A DNA stretch of 64,000 nucleotides, taken from positions 248,001 to 312,000 of the forward strand of contig NZ_WBIS01000002.1 of assembly GCF_009749465.1 (NCBI RefSeq), given 5' to 3'. Both the position numbers and the translations under genes were made by a program. The notes beneath the pieces were generated by a model, which did not search any database, was not told the DNA's origin, and worked only from the letters and a program-made list of their open reading frames with translations. Below, one piece after another: positions 44,917-54,306 of the stretch (positions are counted from its first letter, which is position 1; every line of letters starts with the position of its first letter). Origin of the DNA: Agromyces terreus (GTDB lineage Bacteria > Actinomycetota > Actinomycetes > Actinomycetales > Microbacteriaceae).

Positions 44917-44936
44917 ATCCTATCGAATCGATTCGA
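44917..44936 (-). promoter_or_regulatory. MATE promoter with 14-bp palindrome
   Basis: TCGAATCGATTCGA (44923-44936) is perfectly self-complementary. Minus-strand TAGGAT (44922-44917) follows directly as a -10 box, so the palindrome sits in the spacer region. The -35 element is not clear. Confidence 0.6.
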
Positions 44937-44952
44937 CCGACGCGCCCCCCGC

Positions 44953-47349
44953 TCAGCGGCCGCGGAACCGCCGCAACCGCAGGCTGTTGCCCACCACGAA
45001 CACCGACGAGAACGCCATCGCCGCGCCCGCGACCAACGGGTTCAACATGCCGAGCATCGCCACCGGGATCGCGGCCACGTTGTAGGCGAAGGCCCAGAAC
45101 AGGTTGCCCTTGATCGTGGCGAGGGTGCGCCGCGAGAGGCGGATCGCGTCGACCACGGCCACCAGATCGCTGCGCACGAGCGTCAGGTCGCTCGCCTCGA
45201 TGGCGACGTCCGTGCCGGTGCCCATCGCGATGCCGAGGTCGGCCGTGGCGAGCGCGACCGCGTCGTTGACGCCGTCACCCACCATCGCCACCACGCGGCC
45301 CTCGGCCTGCAGCGCGCGCACCACGTCGGCCTTGCCCGCGGGCAGCACGCCGGCGCGCACCTCGGCGATGCCGACCTCGGCCGCGACCGCCCGCGCGACG
45401 CGCTCGTTGTCGCCCGTCAGCAGCATGGGCGTCAACCCCAGCTCGCGCAACTGCGCGACGGCCGACGCGCTGTTCGGCTTCACCGTGTCGGTCACGCTCA
45501 GGATGCCGCGGACCCGGCCGTCCCACGCGACCGCGACGACCGTGCCGCCCGCCTCCTCGAGCTCGGCCTGGCGATCGAGCGAGGCCGCCGGGACCTCGAC
45601 CGCCCACTGTTCCGCGAGCCACGCCGGGCGCCCGACCAGGACGAGGCGGCCGTCGACCACCGCCTGCACGCCGAGGCCGTGCGCCGAGGCGAACGACTCG
45701 ACCGACGGCGCGACGGCGGCGGCGGACGCGATCGCAGCGGCGATCGGATGCTCCGACCCCGACTCGGCGGCGCCCGCGAAGCGGAGCACCTCGGCCTCGG
45801 ACTCCCCGGGCGCCGCCACGACCTCGGCGAGCGACATCCGCCCGCTCGTGACCGTGCCCGTCTTGTCGAGCACGACGGTGTCGACCCGACGCGTGGACTC
45901 GAGGATCTGCGGGCCCTTGATGAGGATCCCGAGCTGCGCGCCGCGCGCGGTGCCGACGAGCAGCGCCATGGGCGTCGCCAGGCCGAGCGCGCACGGGCAG
46001 GCCACGATGAGCGTCGCGACGGCGGCCGTGAACGCGACCTCGGGGCCCGCGCCCGCGAGCAGCCACCCGGCGAGCGCGGCGAGCGCGAGCCCGATGACCA
46101 CGGGCACGAACACCGCCGAGACCCGGTCGGCCAGGCGCTGCACCTCGGCCTTGCCCGTCTGCGCCTGTTCGACGAGACGGGCCATCGCCGCGAGCTCCGT
46201 GTCGGCGCCGACCCGCGTCGCCCGCACGACGAGACGGCCGCCGACGTTGATGGTCGCGCCGATCACGGCGTCGCCCGGGCCGACCTCGACCGGCACCGAC
46301 TCGCCCGTGAGCATGCTCGCGTCCACCGCCGAGCCGCCCTCGACGACCACGCCGTCGGCGGCGATCTTCTCGCCCGGGCGCACGACGAACCGGTCGTCGA
46401 CGACGAGGTCGGCCGCCGGCATCCGCACCTCGAGCCCGTCGCGGAGCACGGATGCCTCGCTCGCACCCATCTCGAGCAGCGCCTCGATGGCAGCCGTCGA
46501 GCTCCGCTTCGCGCGGGACTCCGCATACCTCCCGGCGAGGACGAACACCGTCACGGCCGCCGCCACCTCGAGGTAGATCTCGTCGGCGCCGCCGCCGGGT
46601 GCGGTGAAGAGGGCGAACTCCATGGTCATGCCGGGCATGCCCGCGCCGCCGAAGAAGAGGGCGTACAGCGACCAGCCGAGCGCGGCGAGCACGCCGACGC
46701 TGATGAGGGTGTCCATCGTGGCCGCGCCGTGGCGCAGGTTCACCGACGCGGCACGGTGGAACGGCCACGCCCCCCAGACCGCGACCGGTGCCGCGAGCGC
46801 GAGGGCGAGCCATTGCCAGTTCGTGAACTGCAGGGCCGGGATCATCGACATCGCGACGACCGGAATGGTCAGCACGGTCGAGATGATCAGGCGTCGACGA
46901 AGGGATGCCTGCTCGGCGGCGCCGCGATCGGCGGAGTCGGCGCGGGGGCCGGCCGCGCGGGGGCCGGCCGCGCCGACGCGGGCGGGCTGCGCGCCGGGCC
47001 GCATCGTCTGCGGTGCGGCGGACCCCTGTGCGTCAGTCTGCGTCGCGGAATGCGTGTCAGCCTGCTCCGCGGCATGCGCCGTGGATGGCGCGGCGGCCCG
47101 CGCGGCGGCCTGCGCGGCGGCAGGACGTGCCGGGGGCGTCGGGAGTTCGGCCGTGTAGCCCGTCGCCTCCACGGTCGCGATGGCCTGCTCGACGCTCACG
47201 CCCTCCGGAAGCAGCACCCGCGCCTTCTCGGTCGCGTAGTTGACGGACGCCTCGACGCCCGGCAGACGGTTGAGCTTCTTCTCGACGCGCGCGGCGCAGG
47301 ACGCGCACGTCATGCCGCCGACGAGCAGGTCGACCTGCTGCGCGCTCAT
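44953..47349 (-). CDS. copA: copper-translocating P-type ATPase, CPC class
   Basis: 798-residue Cu(I) exporter. One N-terminal HMA domain with GMTCASC (residues 12-18), then an Ala/Arg/Gly-rich linker of about 80 residues. Membrane metal site CPC at 451-453; DKTGT phosphorylation site Asp495; [17 protein letters not shown] hinge; C-terminal membrane pair with the [14 protein letters not shown] region. The linker is much longer than usual and low in complexity. Its ATG overlaps the CopZ-like gene stop (ATGA), so the two are cotranscribed under the CsoR-like operator. Confidence 0.95.
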   Translation of the reverse strand: MSAQQVDLLVGGMTCASCAARVEKKLNRLPGVEASVNYATEKARVLLPEGVSVEQAIATVEATGYTAELPTPPARPAAAQAAARAAAPSTAHAAEQADTHSATQTDAQGSAAPQTMRPGAQPARVGAAGPRAAGPRADSADRGAAEQASLRRRLIISTVLTIPVVAMSMIPALQFTNWQWLALALAAPVAVWGAWPFHRAASVNLRHGAATMDTLISVGVLAALGWSLYALFFGGAGMPGMTMEFALFTAPGGGADEIYLEVAAAVTVFVLAGRYAESRAKRSSTAAIEALLEMGASEASVLRDGLEVRMPAADLVVDDRFVVRPGEKIAADGVVVEGGSAVDASMLTGESVPVEVGPGDAVIGATINVGGRLVVRATRVGADTELAAMARLVEQAQTGKAEVQRLADRVSAVFVPVVIGLALAALAGWLLAGAGPEVAFTAAVATLIVACPCALGLATPMALLVGTARGAQLGILIKGPQILESTRRVDTVVLDKTGTVTSGRMSLAEVVAAPGESEAEVLRFAGAAESGSEHPIAAAIASAAAVAPSVESFASAHGLGVQAVVDGRLVLVGRPAWLAEQWAVEVPAASLDRQAELEEAGGTVVAVAWDGRVRGILSVTDTVKPNSASAVAQLRELGLTPMLLTGDNERVARAVAAEVGIAEVRAGVLPAGKADVVRALQAEGRVVAMVGDGVNDAVALATADLGIAMGTGTDVAIEASDLTLVRSDLVAVVDAIRLSRRTLATIKGNLFWAFAYNVAAIPVAMLGMLNPLVAGAAMAFSSVFVVGNSLRLRRFRGR

Positions 47350-47744
47350 GATGCTGCCGGCGCCAGCGCGTACCCGGCCTCGTCGACGGCCTCGGCCACC
47401 GCACGCGCGTCGAGCATCGTCGCACTCTCCACGGTGACCGTCGAGACGCCGCCCGAGACCAGATCGACCCGCACGCCGGTGACGCCCTCGAGACGCCCGA
47501 CCTCCTCGGTGACGCTCGCCACGCAGTGCGAGCAGGTCATCCCCTCCACGCCGAACGCGGTCGTGACGCCATGGCCCGCGGGCGCCGTGCGGCCTGCGGG
47601 CGCGGCCTGGCTCACCGCTCCGGCGGCCGGCGGCGCGAACTGCGCTTCGGCCGTCTTCGCGGCGGGCAACCCGTGTTCACCCGGACGGCCGATCGAGAGC
47701 GTCGTGCTGCAGCATCCGCCGGTCGTGTCATTCGTGTCGCACAT
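47346..47744 (-). CDS. CopZ-like copper chaperone with extended N-terminus
   Basis: 132 residues. The C-terminal 70 residues are an HMA domain with metal-binding GMTCSHC and the usual fold to [13 protein letters not shown]. The N-terminus (about 60 residues) is unusual and has TGGCCSTTL, a second vicinal cysteine pair that may bind metal, and an Ala/Pro linker. Soluble; expected to hand Cu(I) to CopA. The ATG at 47744 has GGAGG 6 nt upstream. Confidence 0.88.
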   Translation of the reverse strand: MCDTNDTTGGCCSTTLSIGRPGEHGLPAAKTAEAQFAPPAAGAVSQAAPAGRTAPAGHGVTTAFGVEGMTCSHCVASVTEEVGRLEGVTGVRVDLVSGGVSTVTVESATMLDARAVAEAVDEAGYALAPAAS

Positions 47745-47765
47745 CTCGCGCCTCCAAGTTCCCAA

Positions 47766-47780
47766 TACCCCTATGGGGTA
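47766..47780. promoter_or_regulatory. copper-responsive operator (CsoR-like) before the CopZ-CopA genes
   Basis: TACCCC-TAT-GGGGTA, the same 6-3-6 core as at 41035-41049. It lies 22 bp before the CopZ-like start. No csoR gene is in the window. Confidence 0.78.
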
Positions 47781-47874
47781 CCTCGCTGGACACAACCATA
47801 TCGCACGCTCGGGCTATTCCCGACTCCGGTATCCGAACTCAGGCCGACCGTCGCCAATCAGGCCGACGCGCCCG

Positions 47875-47907
47875 GATCAGGACGAAATCCGCGGAATCGT
47901 CCTGATC
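47875..47907. terminator. 11-bp stem hairpin downstream of the lipoprotein gene
   Basis: GATCAGGACGA (47875-47885) pairs exactly with TCGTCCTGATC (47897-47907); the loop includes CCGCGG. It lies 118 bp after the stop of the minus-strand lipoprotein gene and is well placed to end that transcript before the copper promoter. No T run is present. Confidence 0.6.
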
Positions 47908-47908
47908 T

Positions 47909-48034
47909 GGGCGCTTCGGCCTGATTTCGAAGGTGTTGCCGGGTGCATCCGGCCCCGAGCGGTCAGGCCGCGGGCGCTTCGGCCTGATTCCGAAGGTGTT
48001 GTCGGGCGCATCCGGCTCGAGCGGTCACGCCGCG
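47909..48034. repeat. 63-bp direct duplication of a gene 3' end
   Basis: Two copies, starting with GGGCGCTTCGGCCTGATT at 47909 and 47972, period 63 bp, differing at a few positions. The right copy contains the stop of the lipoprotein gene (48025-48027), so the left one is a duplicated gene end plus downstream sequence. Confidence 0.8.
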
Positions 48035-49344
48035 GGCGCGGCCTCCGCCTCGTCGGCCGCGACCGCGACGTCGGCGCAGGGCGCCAGTTCCTGCATCTTC
48101 GCCGTCGCCTGCTCGAGCGACCACGGCAGCTCGACGAGCGGGGCCTCGCGCCCGTCGACCCCGTCGGCCTTGGAACCGATCGACGCGAGCGCGAACGCCA
48201 CCTCGCGCACGAACTCGGGCGGCGGCGAGGAGTTGTTCAGCACGACGACGACGGTCAGCCCGCTGTCGGGATCGGTGAACGCCGCGGTCAACACCCCGGC
48301 GGTCTCGCCGGCGTCGCCCCGCATCGGCCCGTAGCTCTGGCCGCCGATGCCCGCCTTCACCCACGTGGGCGCATCCCCGCCGACGGGAACGGTCTTCCAC
48401 TGCTTCGCCGCGACATCCTCGGAGAGGAGCGCCCCGGTCGCGAAGGCCTCACTGAAGCGGCGGAGGTCTTCGAGGGTCGAGACGCCGCCCGCGGCCGCCC
48501 CGCCGTTCGAGTTCGACTGGTCGGAGTCGTCGTGCCTGACCGTGCAGTCGAGCTTGCCGTCGGCGCCGAATCCGGCCGAGTACGCCCCGAGCAGCCCGGT
48601 GCCGGACGCGGTCGGCGACGGCAACGAGGTGGATTCGAGGTCGAGGGGCCCGAACACCTCGTGGTCGGCGAGGTCGCTCCACGCCTGCCCGGTGCGACGC
48701 TCGGCGCCCATGGCCGCGAGCAGGATGCCCGTGCGCGACTCGCTCACCTTCTCGCCCGCCTGGCCGATGCGCGGCAATGCCATGCCGGCCGCGACGAGCT
48801 CGTTCCTGGACCACGGCCGTTCGGGGTTCGAGACGAAGATGTCCTCGAGATGCGGGTAGTAGTCGGCGATGCCCGACGTGTGACGGCAGAGCTGCTCGTA
48901 CGTGATGCCGTCGAGGCCGGGAATCCAGTCGACGTCCTCGGACACCTGGTCGGAGAGCTCGAGCCGCCCGGCGGCGGCGAGCTTCAGCACGATCGCGCAG
49001 GTCATCTCGGAGGTGAGGGTCGCCATCCGGAACGGCGTCTCGGTCGTGACCTTCGCGGCGCCCTCATCGAACGAGACGGTTCCGGATGCCCCGGTCCACG
49101 ACCCTGCCCAAGGGGCCCACACACCGGCGATGCCGCCGCTGGCACCGCTCAACCGGATCGCCTCGTCGAGCACCGCGGAGAGCGCATCTGCCGTGTCGCC
49201 CGCGACCGCGTTCTCGACGGAATCGAACTGCGCCTCGGGGTCGACCGCGGCGAACGAGCAGCCCTGGAGCGCGAGCGCGAGCACGACGAAGGCCGCGGCC
49301 GCGGATCCCCATCTGCGCCGCCGACTCCCCCGGTGATCGACCAC
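48025..49344 (-). CDS. lipoprotein of the serine beta-lactamase/DD-peptidase fold lacking catalytic residues
   Basis: 439 residues, with signal peptide and lipobox LALQGC. The fold is recognisable from FRMATLT, LAAAGRLELSDQVSED, ITYEQLCRHTSGIADYYPHL and GPLDLESTSLP. At the site where active enzymes have SxxK (consensus FRIASVTKTFT), it reads FRMATLTSEMT, so Ser is Thr and Lys is Ser. The second motif, normally YSN, is ESR in EKVSESRTG. It is therefore probably a non-catalytic binding protein at the cell surface. The GTG at 49344 follows a G-rich site; a TAGAAT -10 box is just upstream. Confidence 0.85.
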   Translation of the reverse strand: MVDHRGSRRRRWGSAAAAFVVLALALQGCSFAAVDPEAQFDSVENAVAGDTADALSAVLDEAIRLSGASGGIAGVWAPWAGSWTGASGTVSFDEGAAKVTTETPFRMATLTSEMTCAIVLKLAAAGRLELSDQVSEDVDWIPGLDGITYEQLCRHTSGIADYYPHLEDIFVSNPERPWSRNELVAAGMALPRIGQAGEKVSESRTGILLAAMGAERRTGQAWSDLADHEVFGPLDLESTSLPSPTASGTGLLGAYSAGFGADGKLDCTVRHDDSDQSNSNGGAAAGGVSTLEDLRRFSEAFATGALLSEDVAAKQWKTVPVGGDAPTWVKAGIGGQSYGPMRGDAGETAGVLTAAFTDPDSGLTVVVVLNNSSPPPEFVREVAFALASIGSKADGVDGREAPLVELPWSLEQATAKMQELAPCADVAVAADEAEAAPAA

Positions 49345-49371
49345 GAGCCCCCCTCGGCGTGTACCGACGCG

Positions 49372-49377
49372 ATTCTA
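49372..49377 (-). promoter_or_regulatory. -10 box of the beta-lactamase-fold lipoprotein
   Basis: TAGAAT on the minus strand, about 27 nt before the GTG at 49344 and allowing a 20-nt leader. Confidence 0.5.
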
Positions 49378-49400
49378 ACCCGTCGACCCGAGGGCCGCGT

Positions 49401-50705
49401 TCAGGTTGCGCTGCCGATCTCGCGCTCGGCCCCCGACATGAATCGCTCCACAGCCGGATCGACGAGGATGTCGCTCGGCCTGAGCGGCCGGCTGAGGTAG
49501 AGCCCGTCGAGCGCCGTCAGCCGGCTCAGCGCGACGTACGTCTGGCCGGGGCTGAAGACGCGCGGGCCGAGATCGACGATCGCCGTGTCGTAACTCGCAC
49601 CCTGCGACTTGTGGATCGTCACCGCCCAGGCGAGCCGCAACGGGAACTGGGTGAACTCCGCCACGATCTGACGCTCGAGCTTCTTGCGCGACGGATCCCA
49701 CGAGTACTTGTACTTCTCCCACGTCGCCTGCTCGACCTCGTGCACATCGCCGTCGACGTCGACGCGCACGTCGCGGTCGAGCGCGACGACCGTGCCGATC
49801 GTGCCGTTGACCCAGCGCTGCCCCTCGGGCCCGACGGCCGTGTCGTTGCGCAGGAACATGACCTGCGCGCCGACCTTGAGCTCGAGCCGCTCGTCGGCCG
49901 GGTACGCGCGCCCGCCGAAATCGCCGGCGACCTCGGCCTCGTTGGCCTTGGAGTGCCCGGGCAGCCGGTGCAGCTGCGTCGCGTTGATGCGGTTGACGGT
50001 GCCGTTCGTCGTGGCCAGCGTGATGGCGCCGTGCTCGGGCAGGGGCCGGCGCGCGCCGATGCTGTTGAGCACGCCGGCGATCTCGGCCGTCACGCGGCCG
50101 TGCCGAACGGCGTTGAGCATGAACTTGAACTCGTCGTCGTGCTGACGGTGCACCTCGCCGAGCTCGAAGATGCGCAGGTCGGTCTCGCGCCACACCTTCG
50201 CGTCGAAGAACCACATCGAGTCGTACGTGTCGGCGAAGTACGCCCGCTCGTCGGCGTCGCCGGGCACGGGTGCGAGCTGGTAGGGGTCGCCGAACAGCAC
50301 GACCTGCACCCCGCCGAACGGCTCGTGCTTGCGCTGTCGGGCCTGCCGGAGGGCGCGGTCCATCGCGTCCATGAGGTCGGCGTTCACCATCGAGATCTCG
50401 TCGATGACGAGCGTGTCCATGGCGTTCAGGATCTTGCGCACAGCGTCGTTCTGCTCGATCTCGTGGTCGGCGATGACGCCGATCGGCAGCCGGAAGAGCG
50501 AGTGGATCGTCTGCCCGCCCACGTTCAGCGCCGCGACCCCGGTCGGCGCGCAGATCACGATCTGCTTCTGCGTGTTCCAGTTGAGGTGGTTGAGCAGGGT
50601 CGACTTGCCGGTGCCCGCCCGCCCGGTGACGAACACGTGATCGCGGGTCCCCTCGATCGCCTCGAAGACCGCGGTCTGCTCGCGGGTGAGGGTCAATGGG
50701 GGCAC
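49401..50705 (-). CDS. SF1B helicase, PIF1/RecD2-like
   Basis: 434 residues. After LTREQTAVFEAI comes Walker A GRAGTGKST (28-36), motif Ia CAPTGVAAL, motif II VIDEISM, motif III VVLFGDPYQLAPV, a middle SH3-like insert (AQVMFLRND), and C-terminal motifs VTIHKSQGASYD and YVALSRL. These are the PIF1/RecD2 helicase motifs. Likely acts in DNA replication or repair on ssDNA-dsDNA junctions. The GTG at 50705 has GGAG 5 nt upstream; longer in-frame starts run over low-quality intergenic codons. Monocistronic. Confidence 0.92.
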   Translation of the reverse strand: MPPLTLTREQTAVFEAIEGTRDHVFVTGRAGTGKSTLLNHLNWNTQKQIVICAPTGVAALNVGGQTIHSLFRLPIGVIADHEIEQNDAVRKILNAMDTLVIDEISMVNADLMDAMDRALRQARQRKHEPFGGVQVVLFGDPYQLAPVPGDADERAYFADTYDSMWFFDAKVWRETDLRIFELGEVHRQHDDEFKFMLNAVRHGRVTAEIAGVLNSIGARRPLPEHGAITLATTNGTVNRINATQLHRLPGHSKANEAEVAGDFGGRAYPADERLELKVGAQVMFLRNDTAVGPEGQRWVNGTIGTVVALDRDVRVDVDGDVHEVEQATWEKYKYSWDPSRKKLERQIVAEFTQFPLRLAWAVTIHKSQGASYDTAIVDLGPRVFSPGQTYVALSRLTALDGLYLSRPLRPSDILVDPAVERFMSGAEREIGSAT

Positions 50706-50937
50706 GGGTTCTCCGGTCTGTCGAGCCGCCGGTCGGCGCGATCCAACTGTAGCCGCGCGGCATCCGCGCGCCCGCCCCGTTCGGCCGTGGTGCGGCGTCC
50801 GGGACTCGCCCCGGCCTGTGGACGACGAGTGGGCGGCACCCGGTCGGAACACGAGCGAGCGGATGCCGCGAGCCGGCGCCGCGCACCGGCGACCCGAACC
50901 CCGGTGAGCACGTTCCGCCCCCGACATCCGCCCCGCT

Positions 50938-50943
50938 TAGACT
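50938..50943 (+). promoter_or_regulatory. leaderless -10 box
   Basis: TAGACT ending 6 nt before the GTG at 50950; the region 50706-50937 shows no other gene or clear signal. Confidence 0.55.
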
Positions 50944-50949
50944 GTCGGG

Positions 50950-52005
50950 GTGACCGGGGCCGGAGTTCGCAGCGGCCGGCTCTCCGTACTGGCGATCGTC
51001 GGGTGGGCCGGACTCGCCATGCTGCTCGCCGGCGCGTTCCTCGCCGCGCTGGGCGGGCTCAACCAGACCACCTACGGCGCCGCGAACTTCGTGCAGCGCT
51101 ACCTCGACGCGGTCGCCGAAGACGACATGGCCACGGCGACCACGACCCCCGGCGTCGCACTCGACGACGCCGAGATCGAGGCGCTCGGGCTCCCGGCCGA
51201 CATCTCGAGCGCGATGCTGCGCTCGGGCGTCATCGAGGTCGGCCCCGAAGACGTGCAGGTCGTCGAAGACGTCGCGAACCCCGACGGCACGCACTCGGTG
51301 TCGGTGAGCTACCGGCTCGACACCGCCATCCTCCAGTCCACGTTCGACGTTCGCCCCATCGACCCGCTCTACGGGCTGCTCAATCGGTGGGAGTTCGTCA
51401 CGAGCCCGATCACCGTCGTCGACGTGACCGCCGCGCACAACCCGGTGTTCACGGTCGGATCCCTCACCCTCGACACCCGGGCGACGAAGACCGGCGACGA
51501 TCTGAAGGCGTTCACGCAGACGGCGCCCTACCTCGCGATCGCGCCGGCCGTGTACGAGTTCTCGTACTCCGACATCCTCGTCGAGGCCATTCCGACCACC
51601 CTCGGCATCGAACCCCAGAAGCGGGCCGAGGTCACCGTCGACGCGCAGCCGACCGCCGACTTCGTCAAGCGCGTGCAGACGCAGGTCGACGACTACCTCG
51701 ACCAGTGCGCCACGCAGCTCGTCCTGCAGCCTGCGAGCTGCCCGTTCGGCATCGAGATCGACGACCGGGTGCTGGGCGACCCCGCCTGGTCGATCGTGAC
51801 CTACCCCGTCGTCACCCTCACCGCCGGCGAGACCGCGTTCGAGATGCCGCCGACCGACGGCCTCGCGCACATCTCGGTCGAGGTGCAGTCGCTCTTCGAC
51901 GGCGAGATCACGCAGCTCGAGGAGGATCGCCCCTTCAAGGTGGCCCTCACGGCGACCATCAGGCCCGACGACAGCATCGCGATCCAGTTGCAGCAGACGG
52001 GCTGA
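50950..52005 (+). CDS. hypothetical membrane-anchored protein
   Basis: 351 residues, unknown family. One N-terminal helix (VLAIVGWAGLAMLLAGAFLAAL) with a short cytoplasmic tail containing RSGR, then a large extracellular domain starting NQTTYGAANFVQRYLDAVAEDD, which resembles the NTF2/Mce-associated-like start of secreted actinobacterial proteins. Two cysteines (DQCATQL, ASCPFGI) are 14 residues apart and may form a disulfide. Leaderless GTG start. Divergent from the helicase; followed by a REP-like cluster. Confidence 0.8.
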   Translation: MTGAGVRSGRLSVLAIVGWAGLAMLLAGAFLAALGGLNQTTYGAANFVQRYLDAVAEDDMATATTTPGVALDDAEIEALGLPADISSAMLRSGVIEVGPEDVQVVEDVANPDGTHSVSVSYRLDTAILQSTFDVRPIDPLYGLLNRWEFVTSPITVVDVTAAHNPVFTVGSLTLDTRATKTGDDLKAFTQTAPYLAIAPAVYEFSYSDILVEAIPTTLGIEPQKRAEVTVDAQPTADFVKRVQTQVDDYLDQCATQLVLQPASCPFGIEIDDRVLGDPAWSIVTYPVVTLTAGETAFEMPPTDGLAHISVEVQSLFDGEITQLEEDRPFKVALTATIRPDDSIAIQLQQTG

Positions 52006-52017
52006 CCGCCCCGCCCG

Positions 52018-52207
52018 CCGGTCGAGGAGGCGCGCCAGCGCCGTCTCGAGACCACCGGTCTCGCGGTCTCGGGGTCTCGAGACGCTCGTACCTCGCTCCC
52101 CGACCGACGCGACCAGCGCCGCCCGCCGGTCGAGGAGGCGCGCCAGCGCCGTCTCGAGACCACCGGCCTCGCGGTCTCGAGACGCTCGTACCTCGCTCCC
52201 CGACCGA
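52018..52207. repeat. REP-like cluster, two units
   Basis: Two units about 115 bp apart, left arms near 52018 and 52133 (GAGGAGGCGCGCCAGCGCC), right arms of a variant form TCTCGAGACGCTCGTACCTC followed by GCTCCCCGACC. They lie between the hypothetical and the convergent CopD-CtaG gene. Confidence 0.85.
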
Positions 52208-52227
52208 CGCGACCGACCCCGCCCGGC

Positions 52228-54198
52228 TCAGCCGCGCCGGTCGTGCTCGGCGATCGCCGCGAGATGCGCGTTGTACGCCTCGAGCTCGGCGTCGCCCGTA
52301 CGGTCGGCGTGCCGGTCGTGGCGCGTGGACTCCTTCTGGTCGCTCCGCCGCCACTGCACGGCGACCGTGATCGCGAGCGCGACGGTCGGGATCTCGCCGA
52401 TCGACCAGGCGATGCCGCCGCCCGTCTGCTGATCGATGAGCGCATCGGTGCCCCAGCCCATCGCGCCGTACCAGTCGGCGAGGAGCAGCCCCGTGCTCGA
52501 CATGATCGCCAGGCCGAAGAAGGCGTGCATCGCCATCGTGCCGAGCAGCAGCACGAGACGGAACGGGTACGGCAGCCGATACGGCACCGGGTCGATGCCG
52601 ATGAGCGACTGCACGAACAGGTATCCGGTGATGAGGAAGTGGACGATCATCCACTCGTGCCCGAGGTGGTCGTCCATCGTCCAACGGAACAGTCCGGTGA
52701 AGTAGAACACCCACAGCGATCCGGCGAAGAGCACCGCCGCGACGAGGGGGTTCGCGATGATGCCCGCGAACTTGGAGTGCACCGCGAGCAGGATCCATTC
52801 GCGTCCGCCGCGCGATCCGTCCTTCCGCGGCCGGATCGACCGCGCCGCGAGCGTCACCGGGGCGCCCGGCACGAGCAGCACGGGCACCGCCATCGTGAGC
52901 ACCATGTGGGCGGCCATGTGCGCCGAGAAGAGGTACTGCTCGTAGGCGTTGACGCCGCCGTTCGTGATGTACGCGAGCAGCAGCATGCCCGCGACCCAGA
53001 GCACCGTGCGGTACACCGGCCACGAATCGCCGCGGCGGCGCAGCCTCCGCACGCCCGCGAGGTAGAAGAAGATGCCGAACGCGCACGCGAAGATCCAGAG
53101 CAGGTCGAGGTTCCACTCGGTGAAGTAGCGCCAGAGCTCGGGCCACGGCGGCAGCGGCTCGCCGGTGAGGATCTCGGCGGGCGACTGCGCGATCGACCCG
53201 GGCTCCTCGCCGACCGGCGTCGCCGTGCGGGCGAGGGCCGCCGCGACGCCGGATGCGATGCCCATGAAGGCGAGCTCGGCCACCACGAGGAACCAGAACT
53301 CCCTGACCCCCGAGACGCCGGCCCGCGACATCCGCCCGATCAGGTACCGACGCTGCAGCGCACCGAACCCGCCCAGGGCGAGCAGTGCGAGCAGCTTGAC
53401 GATGACGAGCACGCCGTACTGGCTCGCGAGCTGATCCCAGGTGCCGATGCGCAGGGCGGCGCTCGCGTACCCCGAGACGGCGACCACGATGAAGCAAATG
53501 AGCGCGACGGTCGAGTACCGCGCGAGCACCACCGGAAGCCGCTTCGCGTCGAGCTCGCGACGCAGCAGCACGATCGTGAGCAGGCCGCCGAGCCAGACCC
53601 CCGCGAAGATGAGGTGCAGGCCGAGTGCCGTGATCGCCGCGTTGTGGCCCGCCGTGCCGGCCGCGTGCCCCTGCTGCGCCATCGGCACGAGCGAGGCGAT
53701 CGCGAGCACCGTCACGAACAGCACCGCCGTGTGGTTGCGCACCGCGAAGCAGAGCACCGTCACCGCCGCGCCCATCAGCGTCGTCGCGAGCCAGGACTGC
53801 CCCAGCGGGATGGCCGTGAGGAACTGCCCGAGCTGCGCCCCGAACGTGTCGCCCAGGCTCAGCGGAACCCCCGTCACCACGAGGAACGTGAGCAGCCCCG
53901 TCACCGCACTCGCGATCGTGAAGACCGCAGCGGATGCCGCAGCCACATCGAGGGCGACGTCGAACTCGCGTCGCTTCGGGGCGAGCGCCCAGACCACGAG
54001 CACGAGTGCGCCGATCATGCCGGCCGCGCCGAGGTTGACGAACAGCTTCGCGATCGGGAGGCCCCACCGGGAGAACGCGCCCGGGTCCTGGATCAGCTGC
54101 GGCGCCGCTCCCCCGCCGTACGCGAGCGCCGCGACCGTCGACACGAGCGCGACGGCGACGAGGACGGCGGGGCCGAACACGCGGACTGAGCGGGACAC
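52228..54198 (-). CDS. CopD-CtaG fusion membrane protein
   Basis: 656 residues. The N-terminal half is CopD-like (LHLIFAGVWLGGLLTIVLLRREL, a His-containing helix), and the C-terminal half is the Caa3_CtaG domain (FSAHMAAHMVLTMAVPVLLVPGAPVTLAAR, then DDHLGHEWMIVHFLITGYLF). The His-rich membrane segments suit copper transfer. About 14 helices and a charged C-terminal tail. In Actinobacteria such proteins are linked to copper uptake and cytochrome oxidase assembly. It is monocistronic behind a terminator after HU. An upstream open extension is not used because MSRSVRVFGPAV fits a normal start. Confidence 0.9.
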   Translation of the reverse strand: MSRSVRVFGPAVLVAVALVSTVAALAYGGGAAPQLIQDPGAFSRWGLPIAKLFVNLGAAGMIGALVLVVWALAPKRREFDVALDVAAASAAVFTIASAVTGLLTFLVVTGVPLSLGDTFGAQLGQFLTAIPLGQSWLATTLMGAAVTVLCFAVRNHTAVLFVTVLAIASLVPMAQQGHAAGTAGHNAAITALGLHLIFAGVWLGGLLTIVLLRRELDAKRLPVVLARYSTVALICFIVVAVSGYASAALRIGTWDQLASQYGVLVIVKLLALLALGGFGALQRRYLIGRMSRAGVSGVREFWFLVVAELAFMGIASGVAAALARTATPVGEEPGSIAQSPAEILTGEPLPPWPELWRYFTEWNLDLLWIFACAFGIFFYLAGVRRLRRRGDSWPVYRTVLWVAGMLLLAYITNGGVNAYEQYLFSAHMAAHMVLTMAVPVLLVPGAPVTLAARSIRPRKDGSRGGREWILLAVHSKFAGIIANPLVAAVLFAGSLWVFYFTGLFRWTMDDHLGHEWMIVHFLITGYLFVQSLIGIDPVPYRLPYPFRLVLLLGTMAMHAFFGLAIMSSTGLLLADWYGAMGWGTDALIDQQTGGGIAWSIGEIPTVALAITVAVQWRRSDQKESTRHDRHADRTGDAELEAYNAHLAAIAEHDRRG

Positions 54199-54257
54199 CG
54201 GACAAGCCTACGTGCCGCGGGCTGACCGCTCGCCCACCGGCGGCGCCCGGCGGGACG

Positions 54258-54293
54258 ACGAAGGGCGCCCGGCCGAAGCCGAGCGCCCTTCGT
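54258..54293. terminator. rho-independent-like terminator after HU
   Basis: ACGAAGGGCGC (54258-54268) pairs exactly with GCGCCCTTCGT (54283-54293), loop 14 nt, beginning 13 bp after the HU stop on the minus strand. Confidence 0.8.
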
Positions 54294-54306
54294 GCGGTCG
54301 CGAAGA

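Noticed and set aside
48025-49344. A beta-lactam resistance gene
   Set aside because: The SxxK and YxN catalytic motifs are absent, so hydrolysis is unlikely.
43531-49500. A 1989-codon open frame on the plus strand
   Set aside because: It is antisense to the MATE, CopA, CopZ-like and lipoprotein genes, which have clear domains and starts on the minus strand. Long shadows are expected at this GC content.
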